Positions 1-8,390 of a stretch of 64,000 nucleotides of DNA are shown piece by piece. Position 1 is the first letter of the stretch. Each line of letters starts with the position of its first letter. Source of the DNA: Paracoccaceae bacterium (GTDB lineage: Bacteria > Pseudomonadota > Alphaproteobacteria > Rhodobacterales > Rhodobacteraceae); contig JASBTX010000042.1 in assembly GCA_030148225.1 (NCBI GenBank), forward strand, positions 186,001 to 250,000. The letters are read 5' to 3'. Below the pieces are notes generated by a model. The model did not search any database. It saw only the letters and a list, made by a program, of their open reading frames with translations, and was not told the origin of the DNA. Made by a program: the position numbers and the translations under genes.

Positions 1-129
1 TTTAGCGGTGCCCGGGCGACGCCGCTTAACGGCGGTCTTCAGATTGCCTTTTGTTTTTCTTTATTCCGTCTTTTCGACATATCCGAGTTTCCGGTTGCCA
101 AGATTGCCGGGTTTCCTCTTACTGATCCC

Positions 130-1353
130 ATGACGGCATTTCAGAGATCGGTTGCGTTCGAGGATTACCGGCTGGACGCCGACATGGCAGAGCTGTGGAA
201 AGGTGAACGCCAGATCCCGCTTGAGCCGCAGGTATTTGATTTGATGTGGTATCTCGTCAACAATGGCGATCATATCGTGTCGCGGGATGAACTGATCGAG
301 CATGTCTGGGGCGGGCGTATCGTATCAGATGCCGCGATCTCGACCCGGCTGAACGCTGTACGTACAGCGCTGGATGACGATGGCAAAACACAGCGATTGA
401 TCCGGACAATCCCCCGCCGCGGCTTCCGATTTGTCGGTCAGCTCATTGCGGATGAGGGCAAGGAGGGAGCTGCGGACGAGGCCCCTGGCATACAAATCGC
501 GCCGCCAGGCCCCGGCGCCGGTATACGCTATCTCAGGTCGTTTGACGGGGTGCATATCGCCTACGAGGCCTTGGGAAACGGCCCGCCGTTGATGAAGGCA
601 CCGAATTTCCTCAGCCATCTCGAGCTTGAACGAACCAGCCCGCTCTGGGGTCACTGGGTTCGGGAGTTGTCACGAATGCGAACGCTGGTCCGGATGGATC
701 AGCGTGGAAACGGCCTGTCAGACTGGGACGTAGAAAACATATCATTCGAGGCATTCGTCAAAGACCTGCTTCATGTCATGGACGCCATGTCGATCGAACG
801 CGCACCCATTCTGGGCCTGTCGCAGGGTGGCGCCATTGCCGCGCGCTTTGCCTATGAGCACCCTGATCGTGTCTCGGGTCTGATAATCGTCGGCGGCTAT
901 GTCGCAGGGTGGCGGCGCTTGGGCGATCAGGATCAGCGTAAACGCCGCGAGGCCATGCTGGAATTGATGGGTGTCGGATGGGGTGAAAACAATCCCGCGT
1001 TCCGGCAGGTCTATTCCGGCCTTTTTATTCCCGGAGGCACCACCGAACAGCTTGATTGGCTGAATGAAATGCAGCGCGCCTCAACCACGCCGGAAAATGC
1101 CTACCGCATCCTCAATTCATTCGGCGATATCGACGTGCGCCCGGAATTGCCGGATATCGACGTGCCAGCGCTGATCGTCCATTGCCGTCAGGATGCGATG
1201 GTTCCTTTTGAAGCGGGCCGCCAGTTTGCGCTGAACCTGCCCGATGCACGTCTCGTCACGCTCGAAGGTCAGAACCATGTCCTGCTCGAAGAGGATCCCG
1301 GCTGGCCGATATTTCTGTCCGAAGTGACGGCGTTCCTGAACCGTATCGGCTAA
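130..1353 (+). CDS. Winged-helix DNA-binding domain fused to alpha/beta hydrolase
   Basis: The 407-residue protein has two parts. Residues about 8-105 match an OmpR/CadC-type winged helix (PQVFDLMWYLV, the SRDELIEHVWG recognition region, and IRTIPRRGFRFVG at the wing). Residues about 130-405 are an alpha/beta hydrolase with nucleophile elbow GLSQGG (Ser231), an acid at Asp355 in HCRQDAMVP and His383 in GQNHVLLEE, so the triad looks intact. No receiver domain and no membrane segment is visible, so it appears to be a cytoplasmic one-component regulator whose sensor is a hydrolase fold. Its ligand or substrate is unknown. The ATG at 130 begins just before the winged helix. The gene stands alone; its 3' end faces the PfkB-type kinase gene. 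Confidence 0.85.
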   Translation: MTAFQRSVAFEDYRLDADMAELWKGERQIPLEPQVFDLMWYLVNNGDHIVSRDELIEHVWGGRIVSDAAISTRLNAVRTALDDDGKTQRLIRTIPRRGFRFVGQLIADEGKEGAADEAPGIQIAPPGPGAGIRYLRSFDGVHIAYEALGNGPPLMKAPNFLSHLELERTSPLWGHWVRELSRMRTLVRMDQRGNGLSDWDVENISFEAFVKDLLHVMDAMSIERAPILGLSQGGAIAARFAYEHPDRVSGLIIVGGYVAGWRRLGDQDQRKRREAMLELMGVGWGENNPAFRQVYSGLFIPGGTTEQLDWLNEMQRASTTPENAYRILNSFGDIDVRPELPDIDVPALIVHCRQDAMVPFEAGRQFALNLPDARLVTLEGQNHVLLEEDPGWPIFLSEVTAFLNRIG

Positions 1354-1377
1354 GGCAGGCAACGCCGCCAAACAATC

Positions 1378-2370
1378 TCAGAGCAACCCGTGCTGTGCGA
1401 ACAGTTCCTTCAGATCCGCCTCGGGCCGGGCACCGATATGGCTGATGATTTCACCAGCGGCAACGCATCCCATCCGGCCGCAGCGCTCCAGATCATAGCC
1501 CGATGTCAGCGCCCACAGGAACCCGCCGGCAAACATGTCGCCTGCACCGGTGGCATCCACGATCTGAACCTCGGTCGCCGGGGCATGCCAGCGCGCGTCA
1601 CCGGCCAGAATATGGGCCCCGTTTTCACTGTCGGTACAGGCAACGATAGGCACCTCGCTGCGTGCAACGGCCAGTGCCGCCTCGAAATCGTCGGTTTCAT
1701 ACATCGACAGCATCTCGGCCCGGTTGCAGAACAAGAGGTCGACATCGTTCTGGATCATTTCGCGAAACGCATCCCGGTGGCGGCTTACGCAAAACGGATC
1801 GGACAGCGTGATCGACACCTTGCCGCCCGCGCCCTTGCAGGCCTCGATCGCTTTGGCAAAGGCCTGATGGCTTTCAGGCCCGTCGAACCGATAGCCCTCA
1901 AGATAAATCCACTCGGCCTCGGCCATCTGTTCCGGCAGGATATCCTCTGGCGACAGAAACTCGGTTACGCCCAGATAGGTGTTCATCGACCGCTCGCCGT
2001 CGGGGGTGACCACGACGATGCACCGCCCCGTTTCCTGGGCTGCATCCGCACCTGCAAAGACGGTATCGTAATCCGCGCCCTGCGCGCGCAGATCATGGGC
2101 AAAGATTGCGCCCAGCTGATCATCCTTGACCTTGCCCACATAGGCGGTCCGGCCCCCCAGATGCGCAATTCCGGCGATCGTGTTGGCCGCCGACCCGCCG
2201 CTGATTTCCTTGGCCGGGCCGATCGCGTCATAAAGCTCGACCGCGCGGGTCATGTCGATCAGCTGCATGATCCCTTTCTCGACATTGTTCTCGGTCAGAA
2301 ACGTCTCGTCCTCGGTGGCCAGGATATCGACCATGGCGTTGCCGATCCCGACAACCTGATATTTCTTCAT
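1378..2370 (-). CDS. PfkB-family kinase, adenosine kinase-like
   Basis: This is a 330-residue ribokinase-fold sugar/nucleoside kinase. Visible marks are the N-terminal GIGNAMVDI substrate region, SGGSAANTIAGIAHLGG (PfkB signature 1 area) and DATGAGDMFAGGFLWAL near the C-terminus (signature 2, with the catalytic Asp and the anion hole). Proteins of this length and motif set in alphaproteobacteria are usually called adenosine kinases; the substrate is inferred, not seen. The start at 2370 is chosen because an AGGAG Shine-Dalgarno lies 8 nt upstream. Its ATG overlaps the nth stop codon as ATGA, so the two genes are probably translationally coupled. Confidence 0.85.
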   Translation of the reverse strand: MKKYQVVGIGNAMVDILATEDETFLTENNVEKGIMQLIDMTRAVELYDAIGPAKEISGGSAANTIAGIAHLGGRTAYVGKVKDDQLGAIFAHDLRAQGADYDTVFAGADAAQETGRCIVVVTPDGERSMNTYLGVTEFLSPEDILPEQMAEAEWIYLEGYRFDGPESHQAFAKAIEACKGAGGKVSITLSDPFCVSRHRDAFREMIQNDVDLLFCNRAEMLSMYETDDFEAALAVARSEVPIVACTDSENGAHILAGDARWHAPATEVQIVDATGAGDMFAGGFLWALTSGYDLERCGRMGCVAAGEIISHIGARPEADLKELFAQHGLL

Positions 2371-3011
2371 ATGTTTTTCTCCTCGAACGGGCAGAGATCC
2401 CGGATGATGCATGCACCACAGGCGGGCTTGCGCGCCTTACAGACATAGCGGCCATGCAGGATCAACCAGTGATGCGCGTGTAGCTGAAATTCCACCGGAA
2501 TGTTGTCCTCGATGGCACGTTCCACGGCAACGACATCCTTGCCCGGGCAGATGCCCGTGCGATTGCCGACGCGAAAGATATGCGTATCGACCGCCTGCGC
2601 GGGATGGCGCCACCACATGTTCAGCACAACATTGGCCGTCTTGCGCCCGACACCCGGCAGGCCCTCAAGCGCTGCGCGCGATGATGGCACCTGCCCGTCA
2701 TAGTCATCCACCAGTATCCGGCTCAGCCGGATGACGTTTTTGGCCTTGTTGCGGTAAAGTCCGATGGATTTGATATGCGCGATCAGCCCTTCTTCACCCA
2801 ATGCCAGCATTTTCTCGGGCGTATCGGCAATCCGGAAAAGCGTCTCGGTCGCGCGGTTGACACCTTTGTCCGTCGCCTGCGCCGACAGCGCCACAGCGAC
2901 CACCAGCGTATAGACATTCACATGGTTCAGCTCGCCCTTTGGCTCGGCCTCAGCATTTCGGAACCGCGTGAAAATCTCTCGGATGATCGGATAGGACAGC
3001 TGTTTTGTCAT
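2367..3011 (-). CDS. nth: Endonuclease III (DNA glycosylase/AP lyase)
   Basis: This 214-residue base-excision repair enzyme removes oxidised pyrimidines and cleaves the AP site. The helix-hairpin-helix LPGVGRKTANVV carries the catalytic Lys124, and VDTHIFRV carries catalytic Asp142. The 4Fe-4S ligands follow the family spacing C-x6-C-x2-C-x5-C (Cys191, 198, 201 and 207). The length is normal for the family. It overlaps the downstream kinase gene by 4 bp (ATGA). The divergent neighbour on the right is an alkyltransferase, so two DNA repair genes share one intergenic region. Confidence 0.96.
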   Translation of the reverse strand: MTKQLSYPIIREIFTRFRNAEAEPKGELNHVNVYTLVVAVALSAQATDKGVNRATETLFRIADTPEKMLALGEEGLIAHIKSIGLYRNKAKNVIRLSRILVDDYDGQVPSSRAALEGLPGVGRKTANVVLNMWWRHPAQAVDTHIFRVGNRTGICPGKDVVAVERAIEDNIPVEFQLHAHHWLILHGRYVCKARKPACGACIIRDLCPFEEKNI

Positions 3012-3142
3012 GAGGCGGGTTATGGGCCGAACAGGATGCCGGGTTCAAGCATCCGGCAATGCCCCCGCGCCGAAAGCGCAAGATTCGGTTCGCGAACACA
3101 ACCTGTCTGACCTACATTCGATCCAGACCACGGAGACCTGCC

Positions 3143-3988
3143 ATGAATGCCATCGACACACCCGAAACCGGCTATCACTACCAGATCATGCGCCGCGCCA
3201 TTGACCTGATCGACAGTGATGGCGGGCGCGAGATGTCGCTGGAGGATCTTGCCGCCAAAATGCAGATGAGCCCGGCACATTTTCAGCGCCTCTTCAGCCA
3301 GTGGGTCGGCGTCTCGCCAAAACGCTATCAACAATATCTGACGCTCGGCCACGCCCGGACCCTCTTGCGCGAACGCCACACCATGATCGAGACCGCAGCC
3401 GAAACCGGCCTTTCGGGCGGCGGCAGGCTGCATGATCTTTTCCTGCGCTGGGAGGCGATGAGCCCCGGTGAATACGCCCGGCAGGGCGCCGGGCTCACCA
3501 TTCGCCACGGTTGGTTCGACAGCCCCTTTGGCGAGGTTCTGGCCATGGGCACCGACAAGGGCCTCTGCGGACTGGCCTTCACCGGCGAATGCGGGCGCGA
3601 TGCCGCGATGGCCGATCTCACCTCGCGCTGGCCGCGTGCGGCGCATGCCCATGACCCGGCGGCCATCTCCGGCTGGGTCGACGCGGCCTTCGGCGCGGGT
3701 GATGAGGCCCGGCTATTCCTGATCGGCGCCCCGTTCCAGATCAAGGTCTGGGAGGCACTGCTTTCCGTGCCGTCAGGCCATGTGACAACCTATTCGGAAA
3801 TCGCTTCCGGTATCGGCAATCCCCGTGCGGTCCGCGCGGTGGGCACAGCCGTCGGGCGCAACCCGATCAGCTGGCTCATCCCCTGTCACCGCGCGCTCAG
3901 GAAATCAGGCGGGCTGGGGGGATATCACTGGGGCCTGCCGGTCAAACGCGCCATGCTCGCCTACGAGGCTGCGCGGCTGGACGCCTGA
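3143..3988 (+). CDS. Ada-like protein: AraC-type HTH plus O6-alkylguanine-DNA alkyltransferase
   Basis: The 281-residue protein carries an AraC-type helix-turn-helix at about residues 10-95 (MSLEDLAAKMQMSPAHFQRL) and a methylated-DNA-protein-cysteine methyltransferase domain at about 110-275 with the active-site motif WLIPCHRALR (acceptor Cys248). It transfers O6-alkyl groups from guanine to itself in a suicide reaction and may also regulate transcription. The N-terminal zinc domain of E. coli Ada, which senses methylphosphotriesters, is absent, so activation by that route is not expected. The ATG at 3143 has GGAG 7 nt upstream and replaces an in-frame upstream ATG at 3059. Confidence 0.92.
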   Translation: MNAIDTPETGYHYQIMRRAIDLIDSDGGREMSLEDLAAKMQMSPAHFQRLFSQWVGVSPKRYQQYLTLGHARTLLRERHTMIETAAETGLSGGGRLHDLFLRWEAMSPGEYARQGAGLTIRHGWFDSPFGEVLAMGTDKGLCGLAFTGECGRDAAMADLTSRWPRAAHAHDPAAISGWVDAAFGAGDEARLFLIGAPFQIKVWEALLSVPSGHVTTYSEIASGIGNPRAVRAVGTAVGRNPISWLIPCHRALRKSGGLGGYHWGLPVKRAMLAYEAARLDA

Positions 3989-4089
3989 TCGGGCCCAACG
4001 CGCGCCCGGCGCTTGTCATGCGGATAAAGCCCGCACATATTGAACAGAGGCCCGGAGCAACCGGGCGTGACAATCCGTTGAGGTCGATC

Positions 4090-4749
4090 ATGAAGTTTCC
4101 CACGCGTCTGAGTACAGTCGTCATCCTGCCCCTTGTGCTGGTGGCCTGTACACCGCCCTATCTTGCCGACGAGGAAGGCAGCAACCAGCGCACGATCAAC
4201 GGTGCGATGATCGGGGGCGCCATTGGCGGTCTTCTGGGACTGACCAGCGACAAGAACAAGACCAAGCGCACCATCGCCGGTGCTGCCGCCGGCGCGGCCA
4301 TCGGTGCCGCGATCGGTCAGGGCCTTGATCGGCAGGCGGCGCAGCTCCGCGAAGAGATCGGCGATGACCGTGTCCAGATCGAAAACACCGGCACCGAACT
4401 CGTGGTCACCCTGCCCGATGACATCCTTTTTGACGTCGACAGCGACACGGTCAGTACCGCGCTGCGCACCGACCTTCTGGCGGTCGCGGCCAATCTGAAC
4501 GCCAATCCCGACAGCAATATCGATGTGATCGGCCATACTGACAATACCGGTTCTGCCGCCTATAACCGCGATCTGGCCTCGCGCCGTGCCGGTTCTGTGG
4601 CCAGCGTGCTGATCGATGGTGGCGTTGCCGCCGGGCGGATCACGTCATTTGGCAAGGGCGAGGATGAACCGGTGGCCAGCAACCTGACGGAAGAGGGCCG
4701 CGCCCGTAACCGGCGCGTCGAAATCATTATCCGTCCGATCACAGGTTGA
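4090..4749 (+). CDS. OmpA-family outer-membrane lipoprotein (YiaD-like)
   Basis: The 219-residue precursor has a lipoprotein signal ending in the lipobox LVAC (Cys20). Glycine-zipper segments follow (MIGGAIGGLLGL and AAAGAAIGAAIGQGL, about residues 38-80), then an OmpA C-terminal peptidoglycan-binding domain (about 110-215) with VIGHTDNTGSAAYNRDLASRRA. It probably tethers the outer membrane to peptidoglycan. The start at 4090 is preceded by GAGG with 6 nt spacing and gives a sensible signal peptide. It is followed after 48 bp by a GntR regulator on the same strand, with no functional link evident. Confidence 0.9.
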   Translation: MKFPTRLSTVVILPLVLVACTPPYLADEEGSNQRTINGAMIGGAIGGLLGLTSDKNKTKRTIAGAAAGAAIGAAIGQGLDRQAAQLREEIGDDRVQIENTGTELVVTLPDDILFDVDSDTVSTALRTDLLAVAANLNANPDSNIDVIGHTDNTGSAAYNRDLASRRAGSVASVLIDGGVAAGRITSFGKGEDEPVASNLTEEGRARNRRVEIIIRPITG

Positions 4750-4797
4750 TAGCCCGCCAGCTTTGGTCATATCATCTGACCAATTCAGGAGGTGGCC

Positions 4798-5568
4798 TTG
4801 CCCTTTCAGAAAATCCAGGCAGAGAAACTGTCATCGGCGGTCGTGCGCCAGATCGAAAAGCTCATCCTGCGCGGTATCCTGCGCGCCGGTGAACGCCTCC
4901 CGCCCGAGCGCGAGCTTGCTGAAACCCTTGGCGTCTCGCGGCCCAGCCTGCGCGAGGCGGTTGCCGATCTGCATGACAAGGGCCTCCTGACCAGCCGCGC
5001 CGGCTCGGGCATCTATGTTGCCGATGTGCTCGGCTCGGCCTTTTCCGATGGTCTGGTCCGGCTCTTTGCCTCCGACGAAGAGGCCGTCTTCGACTATCTC
5101 TCGTTTCGCCGCGATATGGAGGGTATGGCCGCCCAGCGTGCCGCGATCTCGGCCACGGATACCGATCTCAGGGTGATCGACGCGATCTTTGCCCGCATGC
5201 AGGGCGCCCATGCAGATGATGACCCCGATTCCGAGGCCGCGCTCGACGCCGATTTCCACATGTCGATTTTCGAAGCCAGCCATAATGTCGTGCTCCTGCA
5301 CATGATGCGCTCGATGTTCGAACTGCTGCGCAAGGGCGTCTTCTACAACCGGCAGGTCATTTTCCGCCAGCGAACCTCGCGCGATACGCTTCTTGATCAG
5401 CATGCCCGTATCAACGCGGCGCTTCAGTCCCGTGAACCCGCCCGTGCCCGCGCGGCCGCCGAGGCGCATATCGATTTCGTGCGCGACTGTCTGCGCCACG
5501 AGCAGGCCCAGAATGCGCATGAAAAAATCGCGCTCCAGCGTTTCGAACACACGCAGGCGCAGGGCTGA
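4798..5568 (+). CDS. GntR-family (FadR/PdhR subfamily) transcriptional regulator
   Basis: The protein is about 256 residues. The N-terminal GntR winged helix (about residues 8-75) contains ERLPPERELAETLGVSRPSL and is followed by GLLTSRAGSGIYV. A C-terminal all-helical FCD ligand-binding domain spans about 90-240. FadR/PdhR-type members respond to small carboxylates or acyl-CoA; the ligand here is unknown. The start is decided by the ribosome binding site: AGGAGG at 4787-4792 overlaps the GTG at 4792 and so cannot serve it, but lies 5 nt before the TTG at 4798. Repeat copy A follows within 10 bp of the stop codon. Confidence 0.85.
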   Translation: MPFQKIQAEKLSSAVVRQIEKLILRGILRAGERLPPERELAETLGVSRPSLREAVADLHDKGLLTSRAGSGIYVADVLGSAFSDGLVRLFASDEEAVFDYLSFRRDMEGMAAQRAAISATDTDLRVIDAIFARMQGAHADDDPDSEAALDADFHMSIFEASHNVVLLHMMRSMFELLRKGVFYNRQVIFRQRTSRDTLLDQHARINAALQSREPARARAAAEAHIDFVRDCLRHEQAQNAHEKIALQRFEHTQAQG

Positions 5569-5575
5569 TCCCCGC

Positions 5576-5657
5576 AACTCATTGTTCTTCAAATACCTTT
5601 GGGGTGAATTTGACGCGCGGCTCGCGCGGCAAAGAGGGGGCAACGCCCCCTTGATCA
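5576..5657. repeat. Dispersed ~80 bp repeat, copy A
   Basis: This sequence is near-identical to the reverse complement of copy B at 16235-16312. Both contain CATTGTTC, CAAATACCTT, GGGGTGAATTTG, a GC-rich inverted repeat around CGCGCGGCTCGCGCGG and the hairpin GGGGGCAACGCCCCC. The copy begins 8 bp after the GntR gene and ends on the rimM stop codon, so it lies between two convergent genes. Its two stem-loops suggest activity as RNA, for example transcript-end stabilisation or bidirectional termination. Confidence 0.85.
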
Positions 5658-6167
5658 GCCGTGTTCAAACAATCCGTCGGGCGGGTCCACAACCAGCCGT
5701 CCCCGACCCGTATCCACCACCGGCACAAAATCATGCGTGAAGGGCAATAGCACCGCCGCCCCGCCCGGCACCTGAACCTCCAACAGATCGGACGCCCCGT
5801 GGTTCAGCACCGCCTTGACCCTGCCCAGCTTTGCACCGCCCGTATCCATCACCTCCATCCCGATCAGGTCGGTATGGTAATACTCATCATCCGGCAGGTC
5901 GGGCAGGCGTTCCCGCCCGACATAAAGCCGCGTACCGCGCAACCGGTCGGCTGCTTCCTTGGTCGTCACACCGCTCAGCCGCGCGGCAAAGCCGCCCTTG
6001 ACGGGCCGGGTGAGGTCAAGTTCATAGCGCACTCTGCCATCTTCGGTCTCGACTGGGCCGTAATCGCCCGCCGCCGAAGGTTCGACGCAAAACGACTTGA
6101 TCCGCACCTCACCGCGCACGCCAAACGCGCCCATGATCGCGGCAACACATATGCGTTCACTCTTCAT
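5655..6167 (-). CDS. rimM: Ribosome maturation factor RimM
   Basis: This is a 170-residue 16S rRNA processing factor acting on the 30S head with ribosomal protein S19. The N-terminal RimM barrel opens with ICVAAIMGAFGVRGEVRIKSF. The PRC-barrel domain follows from about residue 95 with DDEYYHTDLIGMEV and LPFTHDFVPVVD. The ATG at 6167 is taken over an in-frame TTG two codons upstream. Its start lies inside the 3' end of the upstream 49-residue ORF (11 bp overlap), which suggests coupled translation. In most bacteria rimM lies between rpsP and trmD; here trmD is about 11 kb away on the other strand. Confidence 0.95.
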   Translation of the reverse strand: MKSERICVAAIMGAFGVRGEVRIKSFCVEPSAAGDYGPVETEDGRVRYELDLTRPVKGGFAARLSGVTTKEAADRLRGTRLYVGRERLPDLPDDEYYHTDLIGMEVMDTGGAKLGRVKAVLNHGASDLLEVQVPGGAAVLLPFTHDFVPVVDTGRGRLVVDPPDGLFEHG

Positions 6168-6306
6168 GCCCAAGCCCCCGGCACAGGCTGGATATCACCG
6201 ACCATGCGCCGCCGGCCGACGCACAACGCTCGGCGGCAAGATACCGCTCGACCTTGAGACCGGCCCAAAGGCCCGTCCCGAAAATGATCAGTGCCAATAT
6301 CCGCAT
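6157..6306 (-). CDS. Small single-span membrane protein, 49 residues
   Basis: The short ORF begins MRILALIIFGTGLWAGLKVE and ends RGLGHEE. Residues 2-17 form one hydrophobic helix; the rest is short and contains two cysteines. An in-frame TGA lies 6 nt upstream, so ATG 6306 is the first possible ATG. CAGG 11 nt upstream is a modest ribosome binding site. The ORF overlaps the rimM start by 11 bp in a different frame and lies downstream of the rpsP terminator, so it would be the first gene of the rimM transcript. The function is unknown. Expression is inferred from the position and the hydrophobic start, not proven. Confidence 0.6.
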   Translation of the reverse strand: MRILALIIFGTGLWAGLKVERYLAAERCASAGGAWSVISSLCRGLGHEE

Positions 6307-6429
6307 GTGTCGTCATGCCTGTTTTCCCGGGCCCGCGCCCTGAGCGATTGCTAGCATCCCGGGGGATGCCCGCGCAAAGGCGGATTGAACCAATCCGCCA
6401 TCTGCACGCAGATCCCGTCATGACCCACG

Positions 6430-6458
6430 AAAAAATGGCGCGAAAGCCGCGCCATTTT
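6430..6458 (-). terminator. Rho-independent terminator after rpsP
   Basis: A perfect 11-bp stem, AAAATGGCGCG with CGCGCCATTTT, has a 5-nt loop. Read on the minus strand it runs into a T-tract, 35 nt past the rpsP stop codon. It separates rpsP from the small membrane gene and rimM. Confidence 0.85.
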
Positions 6459-6492
6459 CCGTGATCACCATCCAGGGCGCGAATGTGCCGCA

Positions 6493-6876
6493 TTATTCCT
6501 CGGCAGCAGCTTCCTCGGCTGGGGCTTCCTCTGCGGGTGCGGCTGCCTTGGCGGCCTTCTCCTCGGCACGCTCGACAGCCTTGGCGCCCGGTGTGCCTTT
6601 TTTCGGATTGTTGCGCTCTTTCTTCTCGACGACACCCGCCGCCTCAAGAAAGCGCGACACGCGATCGGTCGGCTGCGCGCCCTGTCCCATCCAGTACTGA
6701 ACGCGCTCAACATTCATTTTCACGCGCTCTTCGCTGTCTTTCGGCAAAAGCGGGTTATAGGTGCCCAGCTTTTCGATGAACCGGCCGTCGCGCGGCATGC
6801 GGCTGTCGGCGGCAACGATGCTGTAGAACGGACGTTTCTTGGAACCGCCGCGTGCGAGACGAATTTTCATAGCCAT
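6493..6876 (-). CDS. rpsP: 30S ribosomal protein S16
   Basis: The first ~80 residues are typical S16: [40 protein letters not shown] and [17 protein letters not shown] charged, Ala/Glu-rich tail of about 45 residues (ending in repeats of PAEEA and AAAEE) extends it to 127 residues, a pattern seen in alphaproteobacteria. AGGAG lies 8 nt before the ATG at 6876. It follows chorismate mutase by 39 bp and is closed by a strong terminator. Confidence 0.97.
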   Translation of the reverse strand: MAMKIRLARGGSKKRPFYSIVAADSRMPRDGRFIEKLGTYNPLLPKDSEERVKMNVERVQYWMGQGAQPTDRVSRFLEAAGVVEKKERNNPKKGTPGAKAVERAEEKAAKAAAPAEEAPAEEAAAEE

Positions 6877-6915
6877 GGTGTTTTCTCCTGATTGTGGCTG
6901 AAGCGGACCCGCCGC

Positions 6916-7212
6916 TTATCTCTTGAATTGCTTGTGATGTTGTATGACTTCCTGAATGATGAAGTTCAGGAATTTCCTTGCGAAATCGGGGTCGAGATCG
7001 GCCCGCCCGGCCAGATCCTCCAGCCGCGCAATCTGCTTCGCTTCCCGGTCGGGATCGGATGGCGGCAGGTCGTGATCGGCCTTGAGCCGGCCAACCGCCT
7101 GCGTGTGCTTGAACCGCTCACCCAGCGTATAGACAAGGATCGCATCCAGCCTGTCGATACTGTCGCGGTGCTCTTTCAGCAAATCCGCCGCGCGGACGAT
7201 ATCGTCACTCAT
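6916..7212 (-). CDS. Chorismate mutase, AroQ class
   Basis: A 98-residue all-helical single-domain protein converts chorismate to prephenate for phenylalanine and tyrosine synthesis. Family residues are visible: the N-terminal Arg in LLKEHRDSIDRLDAILVYTL, then Lys and Arg in GERFKHTQAVGRLKADH, and a C-terminal helix with FLNFIIQEVIQHHKQF. GGAGG precedes the ATG at 7212. It lies between the GNAT pair and rpsP in the same direction, so it is probably co-transcribed with a ribosomal protein gene. Confidence 0.92.
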   Translation of the reverse strand: MSDDIVRAADLLKEHRDSIDRLDAILVYTLGERFKHTQAVGRLKADHDLPPSDPDREAKQIARLEDLAGRADLDPDFARKFLNFIIQEVIQHHKQFKR

Positions 7213-7269
7213 GTGATCCTCCGTAACCGCCGGGTTTCCCGCCGATGCAACCTGTGATGCGCGTGGTCA

Positions 7270-7806
7270 TCAGTTCACCCCATCCATCAGCGCATCCGGC
7301 GCGGGGTGCCGGAAAATACGGTCCTCCCCCATATGCGGGTTGGCATAGGTGGCCTCATAGACGGCACCGAGACGTGCGGCCAGCGCCTCGGATTTGGCGT
7401 TACCGGGCACGATATGCGACGACAGTGTCGTAAATCCCAGATCGTCATAGGCCCATTTCCGCGCCCGCACCGACGCCTCGAAGGCAATGCCCTTGCCTTC
7501 GAATGCCGGGAACAGCGCATAGCCCAGCTCGGGCTCGGGCCAGCCTTCGGGGTTCCAGATGCCGCTCAGCCCTGCAGGTGCGCCGTCATCCTTCATCTCG
7601 ATGGTGAAATATCCGTATCCATGGATGTGCCAATGGCCGATATTGACGGCAAACCAGCGCCATGCCTCGTCCCGGCTCAGCGGTCCGCCAAAACCTGCGC
7701 AGTGCGGATCGGCGTAAAACGCCGACAGCGGCTCAAAATCGCGCGGCTCGGGCCCGCGCAGGATCAGCCGTCCGGTGTCAAGCCGGGGCGCGTTGGTCAG
7801 GCTCAT
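7270..7806 (-). CDS. GNAT N-acetyltransferase (RimJ/RimL type)
   Basis: This 178-residue protein has the RimJ/RimL-like acetyltransferase layout: an N-terminal TGRLILRGPEPRDFEPL strand-helix, then the acetyl-CoA region ELGYALFPAFEGKGIAFEA (a Q/RxxGxG/A-type loop) and a C-terminal LSSHIVPGNAKSEALAARLG. Such enzymes acetylate N-termini of ribosomal proteins or small amines; the target is unknown. Its ATG overlaps the stop of the second GNAT (ATGA). It is paralogous to that neighbour, pointing to a local duplication. Confidence 0.88.
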   Translation of the reverse strand: MSLTNAPRLDTGRLILRGPEPRDFEPLSAFYADPHCAGFGGPLSRDEAWRWFAVNIGHWHIHGYGYFTIEMKDDGAPAGLSGIWNPEGWPEPELGYALFPAFEGKGIAFEASVRARKWAYDDLGFTTLSSHIVPGNAKSEALAARLGAVYEATYANPHMGEDRIFRHPAPDALMDGVN

Positions 7807-8390
7807 GATGCCACCCCTTCCGGTGTATGGCGATACACATATGCCGGCTCATCACCGCCCACCATGTCGGCATCGCGCACCGCGCCCATCCGTTCGGCAA
7901 GCCGGATCGAGGCGTCGTTGGCCGGATCGATATAGCTGACCATCTGGGGCAGGCCGAGCGTTTTAAACCCATGCGCATGCGCCGCTGCCACGGCCTCACC
8001 AGCATATCCCAGGCCTTCTGCCCCTTTGCGCAGAAAATAGCCAAGCTCGGGCTCAAGATCGCCAAACTCGTAACAGATCAGCACAAACCCTAGAACCTCG
8101 CCGCCTTCACGCGCCGTGACTGTCCACAGCCCGTGACCCCTCAGCACCCAGTTCGACACGCATTGGGTGAAATCCAGCCAGGCGTCATGGCGGCTCATCG
8201 GGCCGCCCATATAGACAGCCCGCTCTGACATCATGATTTCGGCATAATATTCAAAATCGCCAACAACCGGTGCACGCAGTACCGTGCGCGCCGTTTCCAG
8301 ATGGGGCAGCAGCGCACGGATATCTGCCGCCAGCACGGCGGATGCGCCTGCCGGGGGCTGTTCCCAGGGATATGTGGCTGTGACGGTCAC
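7803..8390 (-). CDS. GNAT N-acetyltransferase (RimJ/RimL type), second copy
   Basis: A 195-residue paralogue of the adjacent GNAT. Marks are LETARTVLRAPVVGDFEYYAEI, ELGYFLRKGAEGLGYAGEA in the acetyl-CoA site and PQMVSYIDPANDASIRLAERMG. The GTG start at 8390 overlaps the ffh stop as GTGA, with the run of AAG codons at the ffh end acting as a weak ribosome binding site. The 4-bp overlaps on both sides tie ffh and both GNATs into one translationally coupled unit. Ribosomal or SRP-linked protein acetylation is only a suggestion from context. Confidence 0.86.
   Translation of the reverse strand: MTVTATYPWEQPPAGASAVLAADIRALLPHLETARTVLRAPVVGDFEYYAEIMMSERAVYMGGPMSRHDAWLDFTQCVSNWVLRGHGLWTVTAREGGEVLGFVLICYEFGDLEPELGYFLRKGAEGLGYAGEAVAAAHAHGFKTLGLPQMVSYIDPANDASIRLAERMGAVRDADMVGGDEPAYVYRHTPEGVAS

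Noticed and set aside
1-129. Hairpin and T-rich tract at the left edge as terminator of a preceding gene
   Set aside because: The stem (CGCCG/CGGCG) is short and the T-rich stretch lies too far from it; the preceding gene is not in the window.
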